Part shown: positions 1 to 5,005 of the stretch, in pieces
Layout of the letters: every line of letters starts with the position of its first letter
Numbering within the stretch: the first letter of the stretch is position 1
Assembly (NCBI GenBank): GCA_015491275.1
Contig: WFWF01000155.1
Location: 1 to 8,341 of the forward strand
Reading direction: 5' to 3'
Length of the DNA: 8,341 nucleotides
Source of the DNA: Aquificales bacterium
GTDB lineage: Bacteria; Aquificota; Aquificia; Aquificales; Aquificaceae
Notes under the pieces: generated by a model
Databases searched by the model: none
What the model was told of the DNA's origin: nothing
What the model saw: the letters and a program-made list of their open reading frames with translations, nothing else
Made by a program: the position numbers and the translations under genes

Positions 1-91
1 GTATAAAGATTAACCATATAATAATAAGACCTTCATATATGGTTATTGAAAAAAAGGAGAAAAAGATAGTTAAGAATAAAAAAATTTTCAT
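1..91 (-). CDS. Start of a hydrophobic membrane protein (possible O-antigen ligase/polymerase), cut by the window edge
   Basis: Only the first 30 codons are in the window; the frame stays open to the left edge. It begins at the ATG on positions 91 to 89, 10 nt downstream of an AAAGGAGG ribosome-binding site that lies in the last codons of the preceding glycosyltransferase gene, and 5 nt after that gene's stop. The peptide starts MKIFLFLTIFFSFF and continues SITIYEGLIIIWLIF, that is, one lysine and then nearly unbroken hydrophobic residues with a short polar break (Tyr19-Glu20), as in a first membrane segment. N-termini of this kind occur in the Wzy/WaaL O-antigen ligase family, and a glycosyltransferase upstream fits surface-polysaccharide synthesis, but 30 residues cannot settle the family. 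A signal-anchored protein of another type is equally possible. That a gene starts here is fairly safe; its function is a guess. Confidence 0.6.
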   Translation of the reverse strand, partial: MKIFLFLTIFFSFFSITIYEGLIIIWLIFI

Positions 92-101
92 TTTTTTTAC
101 G

Positions 102-109
102 CCTCCTTT
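102..109 (-). promoter_or_regulatory. Ribosome-binding site of the left-edge membrane protein
   Basis: On the minus strand this reads AAAGGAGG, a near-perfect anti-16S match, 10 nt before the ATG at 91. It lies inside the final codons (Val-Lys-Glu-Ala) of the upstream gene, which suggests translational coupling. It is the main evidence that the short edge frame is a real gene. Confidence 0.65.
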
Positions 110-373
110 ACTAATTCACAAAATAATCGCTTTTCTGTAATAAACTTAATAAATAAACGTATGACCGTGCACTTAGCAAAGATCCGGAAAGTGTTAAATA
201 TAAGTCTAAAAAAGCAAAGCTTTAAACCTCTTTTATAATCCTCATCGGCTAATTCTTCTACATCATAATAGGTCCACTCTCTGAATATTACCTTAGCTCC
301 TGAGTTTTTTGCTATTTCAACCGTTTTATCCTCCGAACCAGAATCAACCACGATAATCTCATCCGCAATAGAT

Positions 374-402
374 TTGACACTCTCAATACATCTACCTATG
401 GT
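374..402 (+). promoter_or_regulatory. Candidate sigma70-type promoter for pabB
   Basis: A perfect TTGACA (374 to 379) is followed after 17 nt by TATGGT (397 to 402), four of six matches to the -10 consensus. Transcription would start near 409 and give pabB a leader of about 54 nt. The site lies inside the divergent glycosyltransferase remnant, so the two transcripts would overlap in antisense. A second weaker option is TATAAC at 452 to 457, which would make pabB leaderless. Confidence 0.35.
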
Positions 403-439
403 TTTTTCCTCATTCTTTGCTACAATAGAAACAGATAAC

Positions 440-466
440 ATGTTGTTCTATTATAACTTTTTATGA
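440..466 (+). other. Eight-codon upstream reading frame overlapping the pabB start
   Basis: The frame ATG...TGA encodes MLFYYNFL; its stop (464 to 466) overlaps the pabB start codon (463 to 465) in an ATGA arrangement. Its own ATG shares the palindromic CATG at 439 to 442 with the start codon of the divergent glycosyltransferase gene. pabB has no visible Shine-Dalgarno sequence, so re-initiation from this frame is a possible route to its translation. No clear ribosome-binding site precedes it, and a chance occurrence is quite possible. Confidence 0.25.
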
Positions 467-478
467 AAAAACCCTCAA
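450..478 (-). promoter_or_regulatory. Candidate sigma70-type promoter for the glycosyltransferase remnant
   Basis: On the minus strand, TTGAGG (478 to 473) and a perfect TATAAT (455 to 450) are separated by 17 nt. The -35 box lies within codons 4 to 6 of pabB. Transcription would begin near 443, only about two bases before the ATG at 441, giving an almost leaderless mRNA. This agrees with the lack of any Shine-Dalgarno sequence before that ATG. It is a pattern match only, in AT-rich sequence. Confidence 0.35.
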
Positions 479-1512
479 AGCTACTTCTATCAGGAGGATG
501 GTTCAATAAAAAGGGTATATTTATATGCAGTACAGGTAAAGTAACATTCCCTGTGGACATTGAGGGTATAAAAGCGGATAAAAAACCCGTATTCCTTATA
601 ATTTCATACCAAGAAACATGTAATACACTACATGTACCTATTAAAAAGGAAATATATCCTTCAATTATAACGGTTGAGATAGAAGATATAAAACCTTATG
701 AATTATCTGATAGCAATACAACTATTGAATTCATCTCCATAAAGGACCGAAAAGAAGATTATATAAGAAAGGTTAAAGAAATAAAAAAGGAAATAGAGAA
801 AGGAACTATATATCAGGTTAATCTTACAACAAGGATAGATTTTAGCTTCCGAGGTGAAAGAGAAGGAATATTTTCTCTCCTCTTTAAAAGGCAACCTGTT
901 CCCTTCGGTTTCTTTCTTGATCTCGGAGATTTTTTTGTAGTTTCTGGTTCAATGGAGCTGTTTATTGAAAAAGTAGGAAAACATATAAAGTCCTCCCCTA
1001 TTAAGGGAACGGCAAGCAACAGATACTTTCTGCAAAAGAGTTTAAAGGACAAGGCGGAAAACCTTATGATAACTGACATGGTACGCAACGATCTGGGAAG
1101 AATTGCCATACCAGGAAGTGTAAGGGTAACGGAACTTTTTAAGATAAAAAAGTATCGTACATTGTATCAGATGTTCTCAACAGTTGAAGCTGAGACAGAG
1201 GAAGGATTTACTGAAATAATCAAAAACACCTTTCCTCCCGCATCCGTAACTGGTGCACCCAAGAAAAAAGCGGTTGAGCTTATTGATAAATTTGAGGATC
1301 ATCCCCGCGGTTATTACTGCGGATGCGGAGGTATTCTTTATCCCGACGGTAACTTTACTTTGAGCGTTTTAATAAGAACGGGAATCGGAAAAGAGAAAGT
1401 ATTTCACTATTATGCGGGTTGCGGTATAGTATGGGATTCGGATCCAGAATCCGAGTTCAAAGAACTTTTACTTAAAACAAAAGCCCTATACGATTTTCCT
1501 TTCAACCCTTGA
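463..1512 (+). CDS. pabB: Aminodeoxychorismate synthase component I
   Basis: This cytoplasmic enzyme aminates chorismate to 4-amino-4-deoxychorismate, the precursor of p-aminobenzoate in folate synthesis, normally with ammonia from a PabA glutaminase. The chorismate-binding fold is complete. It shows SPIKGTASNR with Lys181, the lysine that marks PabB as against the alanine typical of TrpE; the ENLMITDMVRNDLGR helix from Glu199; FPPASVTGAPKKKA from Phe257; and the C-terminal GCGIVWDSDPESEFKE from Gly319. At 349 residues it is about 100 shorter than E. coli PabB, the shortfall being in the N-terminal part. No pabA or pabC is in the window. The ATG at 463 has no evident Shine-Dalgarno sequence. 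The gene runs against its neighbours on both sides, and its last 27 bases overlap the end of alr. It could in principle serve anthranilate synthesis, but the PIKGT motif argues for PabB. Confidence 0.93.
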   Translation: MKKPSKLLLSGGWFNKKGIFICSTGKVTFPVDIEGIKADKKPVFLIISYQETCNTLHVPIKKEIYPSIITVEIEDIKPYELSDSNTTIEFISIKDRKEDYIRKVKEIKKEIEKGTIYQVNLTTRIDFSFRGEREGIFSLLFKRQPVPFGFFLDLGDFFVVSGSMELFIEKVGKHIKSSPIKGTASNRYFLQKSLKDKAENLMITDMVRNDLGRIAIPGSVRVTELFKIKKYRTLYQMFSTVEAETEEGFTEIIKNTFPPASVTGAPKKKAVELIDKFEDHPRGYYCGCGGILYPDGNFTLSVLIRTGIGKEKVFHYYAGCGIVWDSDPESEFKELLLKTKALYDFPFNP

Positions 1513-2502
1513 AGAGATATTACACATGATCTCATAAGGAATGGTACCCGCAAGCCTTGAGATATGGGAAAAGGTTTGATGCTCGTTAACTATATAGATC
1601 CAGTCTCCCTCTTTAACATCCGTACCGGTTATATCAACTACGGTCATATCCATTGTTATATTGCCTATTACAGGAACATTTTTAGACTCAACTACAAGCT
1701 TTATTTTATTTGACAGACTTTTCATCAATCCGTCCGCGTACCCGAAAGCCACAACACCTATCTTAGTGTGACCGCGGGTTATGTAGGTTCTGCCGTAGGA
1801 AATGGAATAGCCTGGGGGAAGGTCTTTTACTGAAATCACTCTCGCCTTTAGAGTAAGTGAGGGTTTTATGTTGATCGGATAATCCCTCACTGGCTTTTCA
1901 CCGTAGATAGCCAAACCCACTCTAACATGGGTGGTAAAGTCAAGATTATAAATAAGACCTGCTGAACTTTCCATGTGTATGACACCTATATCCTTATAGG
2001 CTTCTACAATTTTCTTGAAGGCTCCCACTTGAGCCATACTAAAATCCCTATCGGTAGGTGTGGAAAAATGACTCATGATACCCTCAACCATACCTTCCAG
2101 CTTTACTGGTTCGGTAAAGCCGAGTCTTCCCATGCCCGTATCAAACTTAACATGAAAAGGTATTTTAAGATCCTTCACAAGTTTGTAATGATTCATATCG
2201 GATACAACAGGAATGAGATTGTTTTCCAAAAGTGTTTCAATCTCCTCCTTTAAAACTCCTCCGAGTACAAGTATCTTCTTTCTTACTCCGAGACTTCTTA
2301 AAATTGCGCCTTCATCAGGAGATGCTACTGCAAAATACTCAACCTCATCCACATTTTCAAGGAGCGGTGCCATATATCTTATACCTATACCGTAGGCATC
2401 CGATTTTACTACAGCTATTATTTTCTTTCCCGTGTATTTAAAAATATTTCTGCAATTTTCCCTTATCCCCTCTCCGCTTATTTCAAGAACAGCCCTTGAC
2501 AT
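1486..2502 (-). CDS. alr: Alanine racemase
   Basis: This PLP enzyme interconverts L- and D-alanine in the cytoplasm, supplying D-Ala for peptidoglycan. The N-terminal TIM barrel carries the cofactor lysine, Lys33, in AVVKSDAYGIG (usual form AVVKADAYGHG). The C-terminal beta domain has the second catalytic residue, Tyr236, in SISYGRTY, then FGYADG, and the conserved MDM at 284 to 286 in GNITMDMTVVD. The length, 338 residues, is slightly short for the family (about 360 to 390). I chose the ATG at 2502; a TTG one codon earlier (2505) is possible, but neither has a clear Shine-Dalgarno sequence. The start is only 5 nt after the rlpA stop, so the gene probably depends on readthrough and coupling from rlpA and the ribosomal operon. 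Its 3' end overlaps the convergent pabB by 27 bp, leaving no room for an intergenic terminator. Confidence 0.95.
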   Translation of the reverse strand: MSRAVLEISGEGIRENCRNIFKYTGKKIIAVVKSDAYGIGIRYMAPLLENVDEVEYFAVASPDEGAILRSLGVRKKILVLGGVLKEEIETLLENNLIPVVSDMNHYKLVKDLKIPFHVKFDTGMGRLGFTEPVKLEGMVEGIMSHFSTPTDRDFSMAQVGAFKKIVEAYKDIGVIHMESSAGLIYNLDFTTHVRVGLAIYGEKPVRDYPINIKPSLTLKARVISVKDLPPGYSISYGRTYITRGHTKIGVVAFGYADGLMKSLSNKIKLVVESKNVPVIGNITMDMTVVDITGTDVKEGDWIYIVNEHQTFSHISRLAGTIPYEIMCNISSRVERKIV

Positions 2503-2507
2503 CAAAT

Positions 2508-3095
2508 CTATTTATAACGGGATCTTACAATATCCCTTATAATCTTCTCATTAAGTCTGTCCGCGGTATCTGGAGTTAGACATCCGAGTGGAATAATCTG
2601 GACCCTTGCAAGTCCCTTCCTTACCATTCCCAGCTCTCTTGCAGCAGCCTTAGAAAGATCAAGTATCCTTCCGTCCACATAAGGACCCCTATCATTTATC
2701 TTAACAACAACAATCTTATTATTTTCCACATTCCTTACAAGCACATAGGTACCGAGAGGTATCTTTCTTGATGCTGCGGTAAACCTGTAAAGTAAAAAGG
2801 GTTCGCCGGAAGATGTAGGTCTGCCGTGAAACCTCTCACCGTACCACGAGGCTATACCTTCTTGAATCCTGCAGTTTCTGTTTACAAATATACCCTCGGA
2901 AATTTCTACCGAATTTATCCTTTCCTCAATGAGTCTGAATTTACCCAAGTATTTCCTGTTTAATATATCTTCCTCAATTATATCCTCGGGCAGACAATCC
3001 GCATAATTCATACAAAAAGGAGTATCCGCAAAGGAAAACGAAAAAAACAAAAAAATAGATATTACTGCTTTCCGAGCCTTTTTACCACCACCCAT
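2508..3095 (-). CDS. rlpA: RlpA-like septal protein, double-psi beta-barrel, secreted
   Basis: RlpA proteins act in the envelope; some, as in Pseudomonas, are lytic transglycosylases that cut glycan strands lacking stem peptides. Residues 1 to 23 look like a Sec signal peptide: basic KKARK, a hydrophobic run, and probable signal peptidase I cleavage after SFA. There is no lipobox. The barrel spans about residues 78 to 170: GIASWYGERFHGRPTSSGE (Glu98), TAASRKIPLGT, then KINDRGPY (Asp135) and RILDLSKAAARELG. Residue 109 is Ser where most members have His in TAAH. There is no C-terminal SPOR domain. Four cysteines (28, 34, 75, 172) in the mature part could form disulfides. The ATG at 3095 is supported because the signal peptide needs it, although it overlaps rpsQ by 34 nt; a weak AAAGAG precedes it. 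It is followed closely by alr, a second peptidoglycan gene. Confidence 0.9.
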   Translation of the reverse strand: MGGGKKARKAVISIFLFFSFSFADTPFCMNYADCLPEDIIEEDILNRKYLGKFRLIEERINSVEISEGIFVNRNCRIQEGIASWYGERFHGRPTSSGEPFLLYRFTAASRKIPLGTYVLVRNVENNKIVVVKINDRGPYVDGRILDLSKAAARELGMVRKGLARVQIIPLGCLTPDTADRLNEKIIRDIVRSRYK

Positions 3096-3334
3096 CTCTT
3101 TGTCTTGGAAAGGGGCCTCGTTTCCCTTATGACTACTATGTCACCCTCCTGACATTCGTTGTTAGGATCATGGGCATGATACTTTTTACTTCTTCTGATA
3201 TGTTTACCGTACAAGGGATGTGGAACCCTTCTTTCAACCTTTACAACCACGGTCTTATCCATCTTATTGCTTACAACCACCCCGACCAATTCCTTTCTTT
3301 TTTCATGCCATTTCTTTTCTTTATTTTCCATCAT
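3062..3334 (-). CDS. rpsQ: 30S ribosomal protein uS17
   Basis: uS17 is a primary 16S rRNA binding protein of the 30S body. The OB-fold core shows GVVVSNKMDKTVVVKVERR (residues 18 to 36), HPLYGKHIRRSKKYHAHDP and the signature GDIVVIRETRPLSKTKRW (residues 64 to 81). It is 90 residues long, typical. The start ATG (3334) overlaps the rpmC stop as ATGA, with GAGAGGTGA just upstream; a second ATG follows directly at 3331, so the start is uncertain by one codon. In most bacteria rplN would come next. Here rlpA begins inside this gene's last codons, so uS17 is the last ribosomal gene of the block. Confidence 0.97.
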   Translation of the reverse strand: MMENKEKKWHEKRKELVGVVVSNKMDKTVVVKVERRVPHPLYGKHIRRSKKYHAHDPNNECQEGDIVVIRETRPLSKTKRWVVVKRLGKQ

Positions 3335-3531
3335 TCTTCACCTCTCAGCTCCTTTTCCCTAAGGATAGTAAGTATCCTTGCTATATCCCTTCTCGTTTGC
3401 CTTATAACATTAGGGTTTTTCAACTTCTCTATCCTATTTCTGAAACGCAATCTTAAAAGTTCCGTTTTAAGCTCCTCAACCCTCTTTATAAGTTCCTCCC
3501 TTTTCATTTTCCTAAGCTCAGCAGTTTTCAT
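3331..3531 (-). CDS. rpmC: 50S ribosomal protein uL29
   Basis: uL29 is a small two-helix protein next to uL23 at the exit of the peptide tunnel. The 66-residue chain starts MKTAELRKMKREELIKRVEE and contains LLRLRFRNRIEKLKNPNVIR, the family's characteristic helix-turn-helix, followed by RRDIARILTILREKE. Its start overlaps the rplP stop as ATGA. The ribosome-binding site GGGAGGTG lies 9 nt upstream, within the last codons (Gly-Gly-Val) of rplP. It overlaps rpsQ by 4 nt downstream, so translation of all three is probably coupled. Confidence 0.97.
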   Translation of the reverse strand: MKTAELRKMKREELIKRVEELKTELLRLRFRNRIEKLKNPNVIRQTRRDIARILTILREKELRGEE

Positions 3532-3953
3532 AGGGTAACACCTCCCGCCTTAACCAGTCTGACCCTTATTGGAAGTTTTGCCTTGGCAAGCCTGAAAGCT
3601 TCTTGAGCTACATCTTCTGGAACACCTGAAAATTCAAACATTATCCTGCCGGGTTTAACATGGGCTATAAATCCTTCCGGATCTCCCTTTCCTCCACCCA
3701 TTCTCACCTCGTTGGGCTTTTTTGTATAAGGAGTGTCCGGAAATATTCTTATCCAGACTTTTGCACCTTTCCTTAACGCCCTTACCAAAGCCACCCTTAC
3801 CGCCTCTATCTGTCTTTGGGTTATCCAGTGAGGCTCAAGGGCTTGTATTCCATACTCCCCGAAGGCAATCTTATTACCCCTCGTAGCTTTGCCCTTCAGC
3901 TTTGGTCTATGAGGTTTTCTCCATTTTATCTTCTTAGGTTGCAAGAATGACAT
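3528..3953 (-). CDS. rplP: 50S ribosomal protein uL16
   Basis: uL16 helps shape the A and P sites of the large subunit and joins late in assembly. Recognised by KGKATRGNKIAFGEYGIQAL (residues 20 to 39), EPHWITQRQIEAVR, KVWIRIFPDTPYTKKPNEVR and VKPGRIMFEFSGVPEDVA. It is 141 residues long, normal. In the loop that reaches toward the peptidyl-transferase centre the usual RMGKGKG reads RMGGGKG (Gly87); cyanobacteria and plastids have Ser there, so some change is tolerated. The start shares one base with the rpsC stop (TAATG), with AAGGAGG upstream. Confidence 0.97.
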   Translation of the reverse strand: MSFLQPKKIKWRKPHRPKLKGKATRGNKIAFGEYGIQALEPHWITQRQIEAVRVALVRALRKGAKVWIRIFPDTPYTKKPNEVRMGGGKGDPEGFIAHVKPGRIMFEFSGVPEDVAQEAFRLAKAKLPIRVRLVKAGGVTL

Positions 3954-4651
3954 TATTGAACCTCCTTATTCACCTTCATAAGGTCCTCTTCAATCTTCTG
4001 AAGTATCTCTTCCTTACCGCCCTTCAGTATATCACCCTTATATATCCAAACCTTAACCCCTATTATACTGTATTTGGTAGAAGCACGGGCATAACCGTAG
4101 TCTATGTTCGCCCTCAGTGTTTGCAATGGCATCCTTCCCACCAAAAACCATTCCGCCCTTGCAAGGTCCGCACCTCCAAGCCTTCCCTTCACCTGAATCT
4201 TGACCCCTTTTGCACCCGCCTTTATTGCATTGTCTATCGCCCTCTTCATAACCCTCCTGTGCGATACCCTCCTTTCTATCTGCATAGCTATGTCCTCAGC
4301 AACAAGTTGGGCATCAAGTTCGGGTATCCTTATCTCATCAACCGCTATGGTTATCTCTTTTCCTTGAGTTATCTCCTCCAGCTTCTTTTTAAGCTGTTCA
4401 ACCTCCGCACCCTTCCTACCTATGATAATACCGGGTCTTGCAGAATATATTCTCACCTTTACCTTTGAAGCTATCCTTTCTATAATAACCTTTGAAACGC
4501 CAGCAACCCTGTATCGGTTCTTAATATATTTTTTTATTTCAAGATCTTCCCTTAAAAAATTGGCATAATCCCTCTTTGAAGCATACCACTTAGACTGCCA
4601 ATCGTGAACTATACCGAGCCTAAAGCCTATAGGATGAGTTTTCTGCCCCAT
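3953..4651 (-). CDS. rpsC: 30S ribosomal protein uS3
   Basis: uS3 lies at the mRNA entry channel of the 30S head, where its basic residues take part in unwinding mRNA. The N-terminus MGQKTHPIGFRLG is canonical. A type II KH domain carries GIIIGRKG at residues 74 to 81, and the C-terminal domain shows RRVMKRAIDNAIKAGAKGVK, GRLGGADLARAEW and MPLQTLRANIDYG. It is 232 residues long, a usual size. The ATG directly abuts the rplV stop (TAGATG) with AAGGAGGA 5 to 6 nt upstream, so the start is secure. It is followed by rplP with a one-base overlap. Confidence 0.97.
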   Translation of the reverse strand: MGQKTHPIGFRLGIVHDWQSKWYASKRDYANFLREDLEIKKYIKNRYRVAGVSKVIIERIASKVKVRIYSARPGIIIGRKGAEVEQLKKKLEEITQGKEITIAVDEIRIPELDAQLVAEDIAMQIERRVSHRRVMKRAIDNAIKAGAKGVKIQVKGRLGGADLARAEWFLVGRMPLQTLRANIDYGYARASTKYSIIGVKVWIYKGDILKGGKEEILQKIEEDLMKVNKEVQ

Positions 4652-4993
4652 CTATTCCTCCTTCTTCCTTTCCTCAAGTATTATTGTAATATGGGATGTT
4701 CTTTTCCTCAGCATGGTAGCCCTACCGTATGCTCTCGGCATCCATTTTTTATAAATGGGACCGTCATCAGCAACCGCTTTTTTAATATAAAGATTATCAA
4801 GATCCATACCCTTCTGTTCAGCATTTGCTATTGCACTTCTGAGAACCTTTTCTGTTATCCTTGCAGCCTTCTTAGGTAATACTTTGAGCAGGTAGAGAGC
4901 TTCACCCGCTTCCTTTCCTTGTATCTGTCTCAAAACCTGTCTTGCCTTCAAAGGGGATATTCTTGCATATCTCAGTACCGCCTTTGCCTCCAT
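4652..4993 (-). CDS. rplV: 50S ribosomal protein uL22
   Basis: uL22 spans the large subunit; its beta-hairpin forms part of the tunnel constriction with uL4 and is a site of macrolide-resistance changes. Key segments are MEAKAVLRYARISPLKARQV (residues 1 to 20), LRSAIANAEQ, and the hairpin around residues 78 to 97 with KKWMPRAYGRATMLRKRTSH. The chain is 113 residues from the ATG at 4993. I prefer this start over the in-frame GTG at 5008 for two reasons: AGGGGTGAT lies 3 nt before this ATG with its GGGG core 7 nt away, and family members begin at the matching MEA residue. Using the GTG would add only five residues and place the ribosome-binding site inside the gene. Confidence 0.95.
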   Translation of the reverse strand: MEAKAVLRYARISPLKARQVLRQIQGKEAGEALYLLKVLPKKAARITEKVLRSAIANAEQKGMDLDNLYIKKAVADDGPIYKKWMPRAYGRATMLRKRTSHITIILEERKKEE

Positions 4994-4996
4994 CTC

Positions 4997-5005
4997 ATCA
5001 CCCCT
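4997..5005 (-). promoter_or_regulatory. Ribosome-binding site that decides the rplV start
   Basis: The minus strand reads AGGGGTGAT, a close match to the extended anti-16S sequence AGGAGGTGAT. It overlaps the rpsS stop (5005 to 5007) and is well placed for the ATG at 4993 but not for the GTG at 5008. Confidence 0.6.

Larger units (their letters stand above)
97..441 (-). pseudogene. Internally deleted family-2 glycosyltransferase (LPS core/WaaE-like)
   Basis: Residues 3 to 56 are a textbook start of a GT-A family-2 glycosyltransferase: SVSIVAKNEEKTIGRCIESV, then DEIIVVDSGSEDKT (residues 27 to 40), then GAKVIFREW. Related proteins of about 250 residues would next have a D-Q-K-N stretch, a metal-binding DADE-type motif and the acceptor-site core. 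None of these is present. After Trp56 the protein passes directly to TYYDVEE and a basic, hydrophobic tail (YKRGLKLCFFRLIFNTFR) that resembles the family's C-terminal part, usually an H-Y-x-Y-x-D-x-E segment followed by an R-G-K rich helix. The total is only 114 residues. I infer an in-frame internal deletion of roughly 100 or more residues and loss of catalysis. The reading frame is intact, so a small functional protein cannot be excluded. It is divergent from pabB and leads into a membrane-protein gene. Confidence 0.6.

Noticed and set aside
11..45. A perfect 10-bp inverted repeat (TAACCATATA / TATATGGTTA) with a 15-nt loop, possible terminator or operator
   Set aside because: It lies inside the coding frame of the left-edge membrane protein, is almost all A/T, has a large loop and no proper T-run on either strand.
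80..98. A/T runs after the glycosyltransferase remnant as a terminator
   Set aside because: No GC stem precedes them, and the next gene's ribosome-binding site and ATG span this stretch, so transcription most likely continues.
270..290. A frameshift as the cause of the short glycosyltransferase
   Set aside because: The missing middle is not found in any other frame nearby; there are only about 180 nt between the break and the stop, so a deletion fits better than a frameshift.
1945..1973. TATAAT with a TGGAAA -35 box on the minus strand inside alr
   Set aside because: It would drive only the second half of alr, has a poor -35 match, and such AT-rich hexamers are expected by chance here.
2503..2505. 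TTG as the start codon of alr
   Set aside because: It is directly followed by an ATG in frame, adds one residue only and has no better ribosome-binding site; the ATG at 2502 is simpler.
3947..4468. A 173-codon plus-strand open frame opposite rpsC
   Set aside because: It is a shadow of rpsC: the product is low-complexity and resembles no family, while the minus-strand frame encodes a full uS3.
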